Positions 21,590-32,471 of a stretch of 64,000 nt of DNA are shown here, piece by piece. Both the position numbers and the translations under genes were made by a program. This DNA comes from Protea cynaroides (lineage: Eukaryota > Streptophyta > Magnoliopsida > Proteales > Proteaceae), in the NCBI GenBank assembly GCA_028583415.1, contig CM053269.1:80033567-80097566 (forward strand), read 5' to 3'. A model generated the notes under the pieces. That model saw only the letters and a program-made list of their open reading frames with translations, was not told the origin of the DNA and did not search any database. The stretch's first letter is position 1; every line of letters starts with the position of its first letter.

Positions 21590-21810
21590 AGATTAGTCTT
21601 TTATCAGTTGTTGGAAATCCATGGGTTTTTGTGGCTATTTTCATCCAGGTTAATGGAATCTTATTTAAGTTCTTTTTGTAAGACTTAAGCTGAAATGTGC
21701 AGCATTATTATTATTGAAATCCTCAACACTTGATAATAGGCTGAGTATGAAAGAGATGGATCTATTTCATGTTGAAAAGAGTAAAAGGTACTGAAATATG
21801 AACAATTGTA
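21590..21810. repeat. Dispersed repeat, copy 2 (partner at 8690-8930)
   Basis: Shares the ordered blocks described for copy 1, including 'atggatctatttcatgttga' and 'ctgaaatatgaaca'. Non-coding; origin unknown. Confidence 0.6.
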
Positions 21811-22277
21811 AAGCAGAGCATTCCCATTCTACTAGGAAAGTTGCCACTTAAATTTCTTTCCCCCAAAATATCATCCAGATATAGGTTCTTAATTGAAATG
21901 TACACCCAATCACTTATTTTATTCCATATTAAAGTTCTGTTCTGTTACAAAACATAAATGTCACTGAGGAAGTGACAGTGGTATTTCACCTTAGAAGCTC
22001 AGAAGTTGATATTAGTTGCAGAAGTTTCAAATGCAGGGACAGTTGACAATAAACTGCAATTCAACTCATGTCCACGATAGAAATTAAAAGCTCCATTTAA
22101 ATTTGTGGAGTTTAAATCCAAAGGAAGATAGAAGATTGAAAACCAAACCATCTTTAGTAAAAGAAGATAAAAATATATGGAATTAATCTGTCAGGCAGCT
22201 GTGCATGACTTGTAAAAGAACGAACACATGGAGTTGATCTTTCAAGAAACTTTCACAGTGGGACTCTTTGAAGAAGG
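21811..22277. other. Downstream region of DUF247 gene 1
   Basis: Presumed 3' flank of the minus-strand DUF247 gene to the right. Nothing else recognised. Confidence 0.4.
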
Positions 22278-23637
22278 TTAATCTCCACCGCCACTATCTT
22301 TAGGAGGAAATACTTGAAAGTAGGTCTGAACAAAGGTGAGAAGGGTAATAGCCATAGCAACAAAGAAACCAAAAGCAGTCCAGGGGCTACTGAAATATGT
22401 TGACATCATTTCAGTCATCCAGACGATTCGTTTTTTCTTGTAGTATCTCTCAATGCTGCCCTTAACTTCAAGATACTCATTTGGATTTGGAGCCAAATTG
22501 ATCGCTAAATCATTGAAGAGATCAGCCACCTGTTCATCACTTCCAAGTAAGTTTAGCAGTATGCCCTTTGACCTCAGCTCCTTCACATCTTCAGCATGAT
22601 CAATAAGTGCATCCATGAAACAGATGTAAGAGGTGACAGCATAGTCATTAGGGAAATCAGAGCATGCTTCATAGGCAACCAAGTTCAATAACATAGACTT
22701 GGTAGAGTCATCGACAACAATTGAAGGAAGGAACAGATCTCCATGAAAGCTGTGAGTTTTGAAACTAATAGCCTTAAAGCTCGAACTACAGCTTTTCTTG
22801 CATTCAATCCCACCATCTCTAAGCTCAGTGACTGAACGGAATGACTGCCAGTTGTCGAATTCCTGTGGAGATTTGATCAGCTGAGGTTCTGCACCAACAA
22901 GCTCGTTCCGAAGAAGGTCAAGCAGATGAGCAGGATTATCGAGTTTCTCTACAGAATGGCAGCTTTTGGCCACAATATGGTTCTTGATGAATTTGTGGAT
23001 CATCTCTTCCCCTTCATTTCCAGTGATGTTGAAGCTCAACAAGGCTCGTAGAACTACAAAAGGGATTTGGTTCTCCAGCAAGAACATGTCCCTTAATATT
23101 CATCTTTGTATCCTTGGATTTGTCTTTCACTATGCAATCCATCAAATGAATGAGAAGACAACTGTCCAGGAACATCATGCGCACGAATTCTGCGTCACTG
23201 AATGGAGCGGTCGATTCCTTGTCATAAAACTCCCTTGCATCATGCGCCACCTCATCGAATTCATAGAATTCTTTAAGGTCTCTCCCCAAGATTAACTGCT
23301 TTGCAATTTTGATCTTGAGCTTCTCCAACATTGCAAGCTTCGGGTTGCCATGGTGATGAGGACCAAATGAGACCACCATAGGATCAAAACATTCCTTGTT
23401 TTTGTTGACGTCACGCAGAATTTCTGGAACCTGGTGTATTCGGGGCTTTGTCGGAGGTTGATGTTTTTCATTCTGGCTGCTGTCAATCAGTATCCTTATA
23501 AGCCACTTTGGCTTGGAGCTTGATCTCTCTATATTAACAGAAGTCATTCCCTCACACTCATCATCCATAATGGCAGGTTTGTTATTGCCTCTGCTTGCTT
23601 GTTGGGGTTTCTTACATGATCTTCTTGTCTTGGGCAT
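22278..23637 (-). pseudogene. DUF247 protein gene 1, single frameshift
   Basis: Would encode about 453 residues of the plant DUF247 (UPF0481, PF03140) family. The N-terminal part (23637-about 23100) has RIHQVPEILRDVNKNKECFD and VVSFGPHHHGNPKL (the canonical 'P.VPx.LR...AYxPxxVSIGPxHHG'). The C-terminal part (23087-22278) has FLLENQIPFVVL, NLVAYEACSDFPNDYAVTSY and a terminal membrane segment (FGFFVAMAITLLTFVQTYF) before a short tail. The parts are in different frames, offset by one base near 23090-23105, just before the RDMFLLENQ block. There is no other lesion, so the frameshift may be a recent mutation or an assembly error. The family's biochemical role is unknown; members are plasma-membrane associated and some are linked to grass self-incompatibility. 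Confidence 0.85.
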
Positions 23638-24556
23638 CTTTAATATAGAAACTAAATGGCTTTCTTTAATGCCAGCCAGGAATTGGTGGCTTCTCTTTTG
23701 CTAGAGAAGTAGTTCCAACTTCCAAGGCAGGAATAAAGATTGAAGAGATCCATTGCAATGGACTTCTTAATGTGTTCTGCGATTTTAATATTCATTGGCT
23801 TCCTTCCTTCTGAAATGTGCACTCATTTTAATAGTGACTCAATGTTTGGAAAAGTGCAATCGTAACAGCTATCGACAATTAATTATACATAAAATTTAGA
23901 GACAGGTTAACCTCTACTATGAGTGAAGGAAAGTTTAGGAAGCGAGCAACCATGTCTGTCCAGATGAGAATGCTTCTAGATCAGCTCAGCCGTTTCTTGG
24001 GGCTGCTAATCTTGTCCATAGTTTCTTAGGATATGCTTTTTCATCCATTAACTTTGATATGGAAAATGCTAACCTCATATTTTATGATGCCAAAAATCAC
24101 ATTTATATTTTCTCTATTTTATGAGAGGATTCCATGAAACGTGTTTTCATAGAGGTTGGTGAGATTGTCACATAGTCGTTTGTTTGTAAAGGTAGCAAAA
24201 ACCAGATATGTTCATTTTCGCATCTTTTTTTTTTTTTTTTTAATGGGAAACCAGGTAATTTTTTATTTTTTATTTTATAAAATAAATTGAGATTTTTCTT
24301 TAAATAGTATTCTAAAACATTTGATATGATAACACTCAAAGTTACACCTGAGTGGAGACATGATCCACAAGGAATAATCCTCAATCATCAATACCCATCT
24401 CACATATGCTTCAAACGACCTCCTTCCAATCATTTGCTCTGAATCCAAAGCTAAATGGGAACAGAAACAGAATAGAGGATAAATGGGGAAAAGATATTGT
24501 TCATATTATCAGACATTCATACAAGATCAACATGCCTGAAATATAGGTAAATCATA
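23638..24556. other. Spacer between DUF247 genes 1 and 2
   Basis: Non-coding. Positions about 24360-24556 are the 3' flank of DUF247 gene 2 and are repeated at 28063-28267 downstream of gene 3. A T18 run lies at 24225-24242. Confidence 0.5.
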
Positions 24557-25855
24557 TTAGGTCAACTTGGAGTTGGAGCTGCCGTTGTTGTTGTCACGAG
24601 GGAAGATTGCATAATAGGTTTGAATCATGGTAAGCAGGAGAGCCAATAAAGCAGCAGCGAAGGCAATGGCAGACCATGGGTTATGGAAATATGTGTGGCG
24701 CATATCAGCCATCCAAATCCTTGTTTTGCTTCTGTAATGCCTTTCAATGCCCCACTTAACATCTCGATAAAGTTGAGAGTTAGACACCAAGCCAATCGTC
24801 AAGTTGTTAAAGAGATCAGCGACTTGCTGGTCGCTGCCAAGTACATTGCGAAGTATTCCTTTGGATCTCAGCTCTTTCACATCCTTCGTGCTATCGATGA
24901 GAGAATTCAGGAAAGAGATGTAAGTGGAAACAGTGAAGTCGTTGGGAGCATCAGGACATGTTTCATAAGCTACCAAATTTAAAAACTTGGGCTTGCTTAA
25001 GTCATCAATGATGATAGGAGGAAGTAGCAGATAACTCTTGTTGATGCCACTTTTGAACTTGATATCCTCCAGGCTACAAGTAGTGCTTCTCTCGCATTCA
25101 ATACCGGATGCTTTTAGCTCGGCTACTGAACGAAATGAAGGCCAATTCGCTTGAGAAATAGGCCAACTTTTGGGCAAGGGTGGCCTAACAGAAGGTGCGG
25201 TACGGCATAGTTCGTTCTGATATAGGTCGAGGAGATGAAGAGGTTGACTGTCTTCCTGCAATGCAGGATTGCTGGGGATCACAGTTTGCCATTGGATGAA
25301 TTTTGTGATCAATTCATTGAATTTGGTTTTATCAAATCTTAAGCACATCAGCTCCTTCAGAACTATGAAAGGCAGTTGATTCTCAAGCAAGAACAAGTCC
25401 CTCATTACATAAGCCTTTTGATCACGTTTCATCCGAGTAACGCCAGGAATGTCTTCAACTACGCTGTAAATGTAATAAAGAATGAAACAACCATCTCGGA
25501 ACATCATACGCTTGAAAACATCATTAGATAGCTCACTCAATGGGCCCAAATCATAGCAATCCCTTGCTTCCCTAGCTACCACATCAAAGATTTGGTAGAT
25601 GGCTGGGTACCGATCACTGCCAATATCTGAAATGAACTGCTGCTCCTGTTTAATCTTGAGCTGCTCCATTCGTTCTGTCCCATGTCTGCCATGGTGGAAA
25701 GGACCAATTGAGACTACCATTGGTTCGTAGCATCTTCTGTTTTCCGCGATCTCATACATCATGCTTGGAACTCTCTGTATTCGAGGCTGGGAATTAGATT
25801 GATTGTTAGTGGCATCTACAGGGACAACAATCTCGTCTGGACTGCCTGCCGACAT
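24557..25855 (-). CDS. DUF247 protein gene 2, intact
   Basis: Intronless ORF of 432 codons starting at ATG 25855, the normal size for the DUF247 (UPF0481, PF03140) family. In order: RIQRVPSMMYEIAENRRCYE and VVSIGPFHHGRHG (residues about 24-58), DCYDLGPLSELSND and MMFRDGCFILYYIY, then RDLFLLENQLPFIVLKELM. Next come LLDLYQNEL, FRSVAELKASGIECE, NLVAYETCPDAPNDFTVSTY and LFNNLTIGL. A single membrane-spanning segment near the end (IAFAAALLALLLTMIQTYY) is followed by a short hydrophilic tail. All hallmark blocks are present. Molecular function is unknown; neighbours are two further copies on the same strand, so this is a tandem cluster. It is the only intact member in the window. Confidence 0.93.
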   Translation of the reverse strand: MSAGSPDEIVVPVDATNNQSNSQPRIQRVPSMMYEIAENRRCYEPMVVSIGPFHHGRHGTERMEQLKIKQEQQFISDIGSDRYPAIYQIFDVVAREARDCYDLGPLSELSNDVFKRMMFRDGCFILYYIYSVVEDIPGVTRMKRDQKAYVMRDLFLLENQLPFIVLKELMCLRFDKTKFNELITKFIQWQTVIPSNPALQEDSQPLHLLDLYQNELCRTAPSVRPPLPKSWPISQANWPSFRSVAELKASGIECERSTTCSLEDIKFKSGINKSYLLLPPIIIDDLSKPKFLNLVAYETCPDAPNDFTVSTYISFLNSLIDSTKDVKELRSKGILRNVLGSDQQVADLFNNLTIGLVSNSQLYRDVKWGIERHYRSKTRIWMADMRHTYFHNPWSAIAFAAALLALLLTMIQTYYAIFPRDNNNGSSNSKLT

Positions 25856-26358
25856 GGTTCAGGTTTAGGCTCCAAACCAGTTAATATGAGGGAAGTTACT
25901 GTTCTGCGTTTGTCAGTTGGCATGCATTTTATAATGTGAATGTAAGATATTACCTGGCTCATTTAACAAGTTTGGTGATGCAGTAAGAATATAGGTTTTT
26001 TATATTCTTGGCTGATGCTTTGCAGTAGCTCCAAGGCATGAATAAAGAGTTAAACATTAAAGATCCATTGCAGTCTTGGAGGGAAACCTTTGTTACCGTG
26101 TTTAAAGATGCTGGGTTACTTTGGAAATGGATCCTGAGGTAATGGACCAAGGTTGATAGCCAGTAGCTTGGTCCCTAACTGATTTGGTGTCACCATCAGA
26201 GTACTTTCGAATCTTTTCTTTTCCTGGGAATTAATATAATATCACTAACTATACTTGGTACCACATGTTTCATGCCAATTAACAACATCTGTTGAGAGTA
26301 AGATTAGGAAAGAAAATTATGGATCATCCGCTAGAGATTGAGGTGCAATTTCTCCTTT
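25856..26358. other. Upstream region of DUF247 gene 2
   Basis: Non-coding. Positions 26265-26358 recur at 39272-39356 upstream of DUF247 gene 3, showing the duplication extends beyond the gene. The copy upstream of gene 3 lacks the roughly 400 bp equivalent to 25860-26264. Confidence 0.6.
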
Positions 26359-26599
26359 GGCTTGGTTTGTTTTGACATAAAATTTTACTGTAAAATATTA
26401 CTGTATAATATTTTATAAGTAAAAAAAAAAAAATTTCAATGTTTATTTACAGTAGTTAAAAGAAATATGAAGTTTTTTTTTTCTTCTCCCTTAAAGATCA
26501 TTGTATTTTACTTCTTCAAAACAATTATTGAAAAATAAAATTACATATAAAATATTACACGTAAATTTTTTTTAATTTTACATCAAAACAAACAAAGCC
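26359..26599. mobile_element. MITE with about 26-bp terminal inverted repeats
   Basis: A 241-bp AT-rich segment starting GGCTTGGTTTGTTTTGA and ending with the inverted form TCAAAACAAACAAAGCC. The duplicated upstream region of DUF247 gene 3 (about 39350) reads 'gtcctttctaaatatg' where this copy has the element between 'ctccttt' and 'ttttttaaatatg', so the empty site is visible within the window. The target duplication is short (TTT or a decayed CCTTT), so the superfamily is not settled. Confidence 0.85.
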
Positions 26600-27254
26600 T
26601 TTTTTAAATATGTTATGGCTAAAAGTGCAGAATAGACTGAAAATGGAGCAGCAGGATATGGCCAACAAATGATTTGTTCATCCTTCATATTATGCAGGAC
26701 TTTTCATATGTGTTGACTTTTTTTTAATGATAAACATATATATTGATGGGGAATCTCACTTGTAACAAGACTTTGTTACCAGTAGAGTAACAAGGGTTTT
26801 GTCACCGTCAGATTTGCATCAATTTCCAATAAAATACCAAAACTACCAGCTATATATTGTGATTATCATGATGATTCCTTTAATACACACTCATTAGGTT
26901 GTTACAAGGCTAAATATAACAATCATTGTTACATTTAGACTTAGCCTATATTGACAATTATAATATAGTTGGAATTGTATTTATGAATCAATTTCTTAAT
27001 TGGAATTGTATTTATTGACTCTCCTTGGTTGTATATGAAAACTACAAATTACAAGTGCAAACTGAACTCATTAGCATATATCTAGTTTGAATATCTTTTC
27101 CACCATTTTGAAGGTGACAAAGTTTTCAGGAAATTTGATTTTCCTGATAGATCTGATGGAAAGTTCTAAAAGTGAAAAAAAGAAACTGAAATGTATAGCA
27201 TAGAGGGGCCATGATAAAGCCAATTATAATTTCAATTTTAATATAAACAAACTC
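26600..27254. other. Intergenic; left part duplicated near 39357-39530
   Basis: Positions 26605-26775 match 39357-39530. No gene seen. Confidence 0.5.
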
Positions 27255-27945
27255 TGAAATATCTCACGCCCACCCCGAGCTCTCCTATCCCATTGGATAA
27301 GGATCTTTTCGTGGATTTTGCTGATGTTAGACTATACCGAAGCATGGTTGGAGTGCTCCAATATTTGATTCTTACAAGACCCGACATTGCCTTCTCAGCG
27401 AATAGAGTTTGTCAATTCATGCATAAACCTTTTACTAAACATTGGAATACCGTCAAACAAACGTATCCTCCGGTATCTCAAAGACACTCTTGGTCTCGGT
27501 ATTTTATTACAGCGCACATCTCAGGTCCAACTTTGTGTATCTACGGATGTGGACTGGTCTGGCTGCACTCATGATTGACATTTCACAAGTGGATATTTTC
27601 TCTTCCTTAGTGCCAATCTTGTCTCACGGAGTATTAGGAAACAACATATAATGGCCAGATCATCCACCGAGCCTGAGTATAGGGCCTGGCCAATGCAGTG
27701 GCTGATCTATTGTGGGTTTGACAACTGCTTGCTGATCTTGTGCTTGCTGATCTTGGCCTCCCGTCTCCCTCACTGATTATTTACTGTGACAATATCGGTG
27801 CTACATACTTTACTGGGAACCCAGGTTACCATGCCCGCATAAAGCATATTGAGTCCAACCTTGAAGCTGAGACTCCTCAACGTCGCAAACTATTTTCTCC
27901 AATTGAAGATAATGTTCACTCTTACAAACTAGGCTAACAAACTCA
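27255..27945 (+). pseudogene. Copia RT end and RNase H fragment
   Basis: Plus-strand pieces in two or three frames: LYRSMVGVLQYLILTRPDIA, FSANRVCQFMHKP, then RYLKDTLGLGILLQ and DVDWSGCTHD (RNase H), ARSSTEPEYRA, and IYCDNIGATYFTGNPGYHAR with IKHIE. These follow the usual copia order. No LTRs or upstream domains; the fragment is truncated and frameshifted. Confidence 0.85.
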
Positions 27946-28062
27946 ACATTGAATACTGAAGATATGTACAATTTGAAATACTGTTAAATACCATAAAACA
28001 CTCAAATTTATTATAAATACAAACTCCTATCCTATGAAAAGAAAAGGAAAATTCTCCTATCT

Positions 28063-28267
28063 TCCACAAGGATTAATCCTCAATCTTCAAAACCCATCTC
28101 TCATATGCTTCAACCGACCTCCTTCCCATCGTTTGATCTGAATCCAAAGCCAAATATGGGAATAGAAACACAATAGAGGATAAATGGGTCAAAGATATTA
28201 TCAAAGACATTCATACAAGATCAACACGCCTGAAATTTAAGTAAATCATCCCAGAACTGGAAGTCAA
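28063..28267. other. 3' flank of DUF247 gene 3 (duplicate of 24360-24556)
   Basis: Closely matches the region downstream of DUF247 gene 2, placing the left end of the segmental duplication near 28060. Confidence 0.7.
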
Positions 28268-28503
28268 TTAGGTCGCCTTGGAGCTGCCCCTGCTGTTGTC
28301 ACGAGGGAAGATTGCAAAATAGGTTTGAACCATGGTAAGCAGCAGGAGAGCCAATGTAGCAGCAAAGGAGGCAATGGCATACAACTGACGCATTTTAGCC
28401 ATCCAAATCTTTGTAATGCTTGTGTAATGCCTTTCAATGCCCCACATAGTATCTCCATAGAGTTCATAGTTAGGCACCAAGCCGATCGCCATGTTGTTAA
28501 AGA
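28268..28503 (-). pseudogene. DUF247 gene 3, C-terminal piece
   Basis: Minus strand: NNMAIGLVPNYELYGDTMW, GIERHYTSITKIWMAKMRQ, then the membrane segment ASFAATLALLLLTMVQTYFA and a stop at 28268. It corresponds to the end of gene 2 after 'VADLF'. The remainder is at 38249-39286, on the far side of a 9.7-kb copia insertion that begins exactly at 28504. Confidence 0.92.
28499..28503. repeat. Target site duplication AAAGA (left)
   Basis: AAAGA, repeated at 38249-38253 directly after the element's right end. In the uninterrupted paralogue the sequence 'gttaaagagatcagcgactt' occurs once (about 24808-24830). Confidence 0.93.
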
Positions 28504-30618
28504 TGTTGGAACCTTGGCTAGTGTTGAGTGGTCTTTTGACAAATTCATGGGTCGTTCCAAGTGAGTTGTCATTGTTGGCAATCATGGTTTGCATATGTGT
28601 AATCTAGTTGCAATATGAGGAGTATGGTAATTTTTCAGTTCTCTAACATGAAGACAGCACTTGAAGAGGAAAGAAGAGAAAAGAAACAGAAGAGAGAGAA
28701 AATGAGGAGAGAGAAAGAGGAGAGAGAAGGAGGAGAGAGAAAGTGGGCCATGTGGGTCCCACATGGTGTGGCTTGCTACCTTGGCACCAGGCTCAGGCCA
28801 GCATGGCCGAAGTCCGGGACACCAAGTCAGCAGCAAGGCAGCATGGCCTGCTAGCCACCAGCCAGCCCCACAAGGCCAGCTAGCAGCAAGCCTCGCAAGG
28901 CCAGCCAGCAGCCAGCCCCACAAGGCCAGCCAGTAGCCAGCCTCCCAAGGCCAGCACGCAGCCAGCCTCGCAAGGCCAGCACGCAGTCAGCCTCGCAGGA
29001 CCACCGCGCAGCAGCAGCAGCTGGCTCCCGCAAGCCAGCAAGGCTCGCTGGGCCTAGCCGCGCTCGCGGACCGCAAGCCTCCGCAAGGCTCGAATAGCAT
29101 GCACTCAAGCTGTTCGATGTTTTGTCACAAAGAAGTCTAAAATGAAAACTCTCTGGAAAAAATTGGATTTACAAGACAATCTCACTCATTCTCAGGGGCA
29201 TTTTTGTCCATCTGAAAAGAGGAAATTCGAGATCAAAGGATAAGATGAAGCCACGTATGCGAGATCCAAATCCAACGGCGAACGAAGATGCGGGCTATGG
29301 TGCATCTCATTGGTCGTGTCAAGATGCTTGCGCGAAGCCTGTGATTGGCCAAAAGCACCTTATAACGGTGCGTCGCGACGAAAGGAGATAACTCTGTGTT
29401 TTGCTGTGGCACGCGTGTGGTACTACGGCGCTCGATGCCTATCCAGCGGCTACGAGAATTGCCGATCGTGCCTGACGCGATGGATCCAGATCGAACAGCC
29501 AAGAGTCTTTCCCGCCTCCATCTGACAGATCCAGCGGCCCAAGATGAAAGATGCCATCTGCGCCAATCGTAATTCGACAACACTGTACGGTGGGACAGTA
29601 GTAGCGGCGCTAGGGTGCATCGCGCCACACGAAATCAACTTTGCAGATTCCATTTGGAATGATCTGAGTGGCCGAACTTTGATCGGCCATATCTCGGCCG
29701 TCCAAGCTCATATCGAGATGATTCAAATTTCTTTGGTTTCCATTTTCGAAGCTGAATCTGATGGAGCAATTTTGAAGGACTGGTTGTGCGAAAAAACTAC
29801 GGTTTTGGTTGAAAAACTTTTGTTGAAGCATCTTTGGGTTGATTTTTTGGATTCCATACTGTTCCTACTGTCATCTATATCTTCGTAAGGTACAAGAAGG
29901 TTCCATTGAGCTTTTATTGAGTTTTCATAAAAGTTGGTGTGGAAGAAATGGCATGAGTGGTCATTAGAAGTGATGAACAAGCTCGTTAGAGTGTTCCACA
30001 AGAGGAGTGATTACACCGGGAAGGTAATTTCTCTCTCAAACCCTCAGTATGATGTTTATGCTTAATGAGAAGGGTTTGTAATCAAGATATTCATGTTTTT
30101 AGTCTACTAGATTGGGGCTTAGCAGACTTGTGGATTGTAGCTCATATTCGAGTTGTAGCTCGTCTTACCCTGGTGGTGTGGCACATCGCTGTTGTAACAG
30201 CCGAACTCCACTTATTATAGTTGTGTATTGGGTATAATACGGAACCCTGGATAGGGTATTACCCCGTGGATTAGCAATCACATTGCGTGTTTGTTGAACC
30301 ACGTTATATTCTGTGTTGTGGTTGTAAATGTGGATGTCTATGTATGTGGAATATAAGTCTGCGTGTTGTAGGTCTGGGTGTACATGCTTGGCAGGCCAAG
30401 CTCCTGGTATGGATACCTGTGGGTGTGTGGTTGGTGTGTGCACAAAATGTGTTTGACAAATTGGCAGTGAGAAAAGTCCATTTGACAGCTCAAGGCAGTA
30501 CGCAGTGAACAACAGCTCTTGGCAACATTTTCCAAAGTAGTAGGCCAGATCATCTCAGTAGGATTATTTTTTAGGGTACTGATTTACCCCCCCTCTTAGT
30601 GACTACCTGGTATCAACA
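28504..30618 (+). repeat. 5' LTR of the SIRE-like copia
   Basis: Starts TGTTGGAACCTTGG and ends TATCAACA. Contains a GC-rich minisatellite (about 28850-29010, units like ctcgcaaggccagcacgcag). Open frames on either strand inside it come from this repeat and are not credible genes. Confidence 0.93.
28850..29010. repeat. GC-rich minisatellite in LTR
   Basis: About five to seven imperfect copies of an approximately 30-bp unit containing 'caaggccagc.cgcagccag'. The same array occurs in the 3' LTR at 36480-36650 with slightly different sequence. Confidence 0.8.
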
Positions 30619-30620
30619 AT

Positions 30621-30632
30621 TGGTATCAGAGC
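30621..30632 (+). other. Primer-binding site
   Basis: TGGTATCAGAGC, complementary to initiator tRNA-Met, two bases after the 5' LTR end. It primes minus-strand cDNA synthesis in copia elements. Confidence 0.93.
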
Positions 30633-30693
30633 TGCGTTCCCAAGGGAAGAAGTTTGACAGCTTCGAGTACAAATTGTGCATTGAGACAGAGAT

Positions 30694-32471
30694 ATGGCTA
30701 CAAATGATGAGCATCATGGGCACAGTAGGATTTCTATGTTTGACGGCTCTAACTACAGTGTGTGGAAAGTCAGGATGGAGGCATACCTGATAGCACAAGG
30801 ATATGGAGTATGGCTAGCTGTGAAGATTGGGTACAAGCACACAACTGAAGATATCAGTGATGCAGTTGAGATGAAGAAAAGAGAGAATGAAGCTAAGGCA
30901 GTCACAGTTCTTCTAGCTCACTAGCAAGTAATGAGCTTACTAGAGTGATCAGTTGTCCAACATCAAAGAAGATTTGGGACAAGTTGCAGAGTGTACATGA
31001 AGGTGACAGTAAAATTAAGAGGCCAAATTACAAATATTGAGATCTCAATTTGGAGCTTGAGAATGAGTGAAGGTGAGACAATTGAGTTCTACCTGAACAA
31101 AGTAAACCAGGTCACCAATGCAATCAGAGCATTGGGTGAAGAACTGAAGGAGATTCATGTAGTCAAGAAGGTGTTGAGGACACTTCCAAAACTGTACAAT
31201 GCCAAGGTGTCAGCCCTTGAAGAAATCACTACTTTGGATATGTTGACCATAGATGAATTGCATGGTATTTTGGTTACTTATGAAATGAGGATGATTAAGC
31301 CAGTGCCAGTTGAGAAGGAAGCCACTTTTGAGACTTATAAAAATTTGAAAGAGCCAGTGGAGAATTCAAAAGCTGATGTAGAGGATGACTCAGATGATTT
31401 TGATGATGAGCTTATAGCCTATCTGGCTAACAGACTCAAGAAGAGATCTGAGAAGTTCAAAAACAAGTCTTTAATGAGATGCTTCAACTGTGGTGGCTTA
31501 GGACACTTTGCTTCTAAGTGCCAGAAAAAGGGTAGAGTGTGTGATTCAAATAAAGAAGAGCCTAAAGGGAGTCAAGAGAAGAAAGGAAAGAAGAAATTCA
31601 TTTCAAGAAAGAGAAATTATCTGTCAAAGCATAATAACCCCTCTGATGAGTCTGAGCAAGAAAATGACGTTGATATTCTTTTCATGGCAAGACTTAAAGA
31701 AACTCCTATAAGGATTGAAGCAACAAAGAAGAGAAGTGATAATTTCAAGAGGAGAGTAGAAGATGATGACAACCAGATCTTGAAGCAGAGTTGCTTTCTG
31801 CACTCACAGAGCTCAAGTCAGAAAGAAAGAAAAATAAAAGTTTGAATGATCAACTCAACCAAGCCAATGACATAAATGCTGAGATTATGGAAACACTCAA
31901 GAAAGCAAAGATAATTGCTGATGAGCTTGACAATGATCTTACACTAAAAACTTCTGAGTGTAAGAAGCTTGAGGAAGTCATTGTAAGACTTGAGACAGAA
32001 TTGGCTAAGTCTACAAAGAAGAAAAGTTATGTTGAGGCTACTGCAAAAATCCCTCATGTAACCATTCTAAAATTAAAAGATAAGAATGTCAGGTTACAGG
32101 AAGATGAAGAAACTAGCAATTTTAAAGATGAAGACAAGGAGGAAGACAACATCTTTGATGAGATTCTGAGTTACCAGAGATCCTCTCACATTAAATCTGG
32201 ACTTGGATACACCGAGCATCCATCTGAGAAGATAAAGGGTAAAGGGTCTATAGATAATCCCATTGTGTTTGTAAAGGCAAAGCAAAAAGAATCACAAGTA
32301 GTGAGGGCTAAAAAAAGTAAGAATGATGAAGAGGGTTTCAAGACAGTCAGGCAAGGTAGATAGATATGACAGAGTCAGTTTCAGAGGAATAATCAGTTTC
32401 AGAGAAACAGACAGGTCTAGAGAAACAGTTTCAAAGGATACTGCTATGGCTGTAATGTCTATGGGCATAGA
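30694..32471 (+). pseudogene. Gag of the SIRE-like copia, with coiled-coil tail
   Basis: ATG at 30694; the N-terminus reads FDGSNYSVWKVRMEAYL (DUF4219-type), then the UBN2-like 'ETIEFYLNKVNQVTNAIRAL' and a zinc knuckle CFNCGGLGHFASKC near 31475. After an acidic, Lys-rich linker comes a heptad-rich segment (31791-32100) with LNDQLNQAND and LEEVIVRLETELAKS, predicted coiled coil. A second knuckle CYGCNVYGHRVVEC lies near 32443. Gag normally forms the cytoplasmic particle that packages element RNA. Broken by stops near 30922-30990, a frameshift near 31790 and stops at 32361-32420. Confidence 0.88.

Noticed and set aside
28582..29108. Ala/Gly/Leu/Trp-rich ORFs in the copia LTR (also 36081-36760)
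   Set aside because: Produced by the GC-rich minisatellite; open on both strands, low complexity and not a known family.
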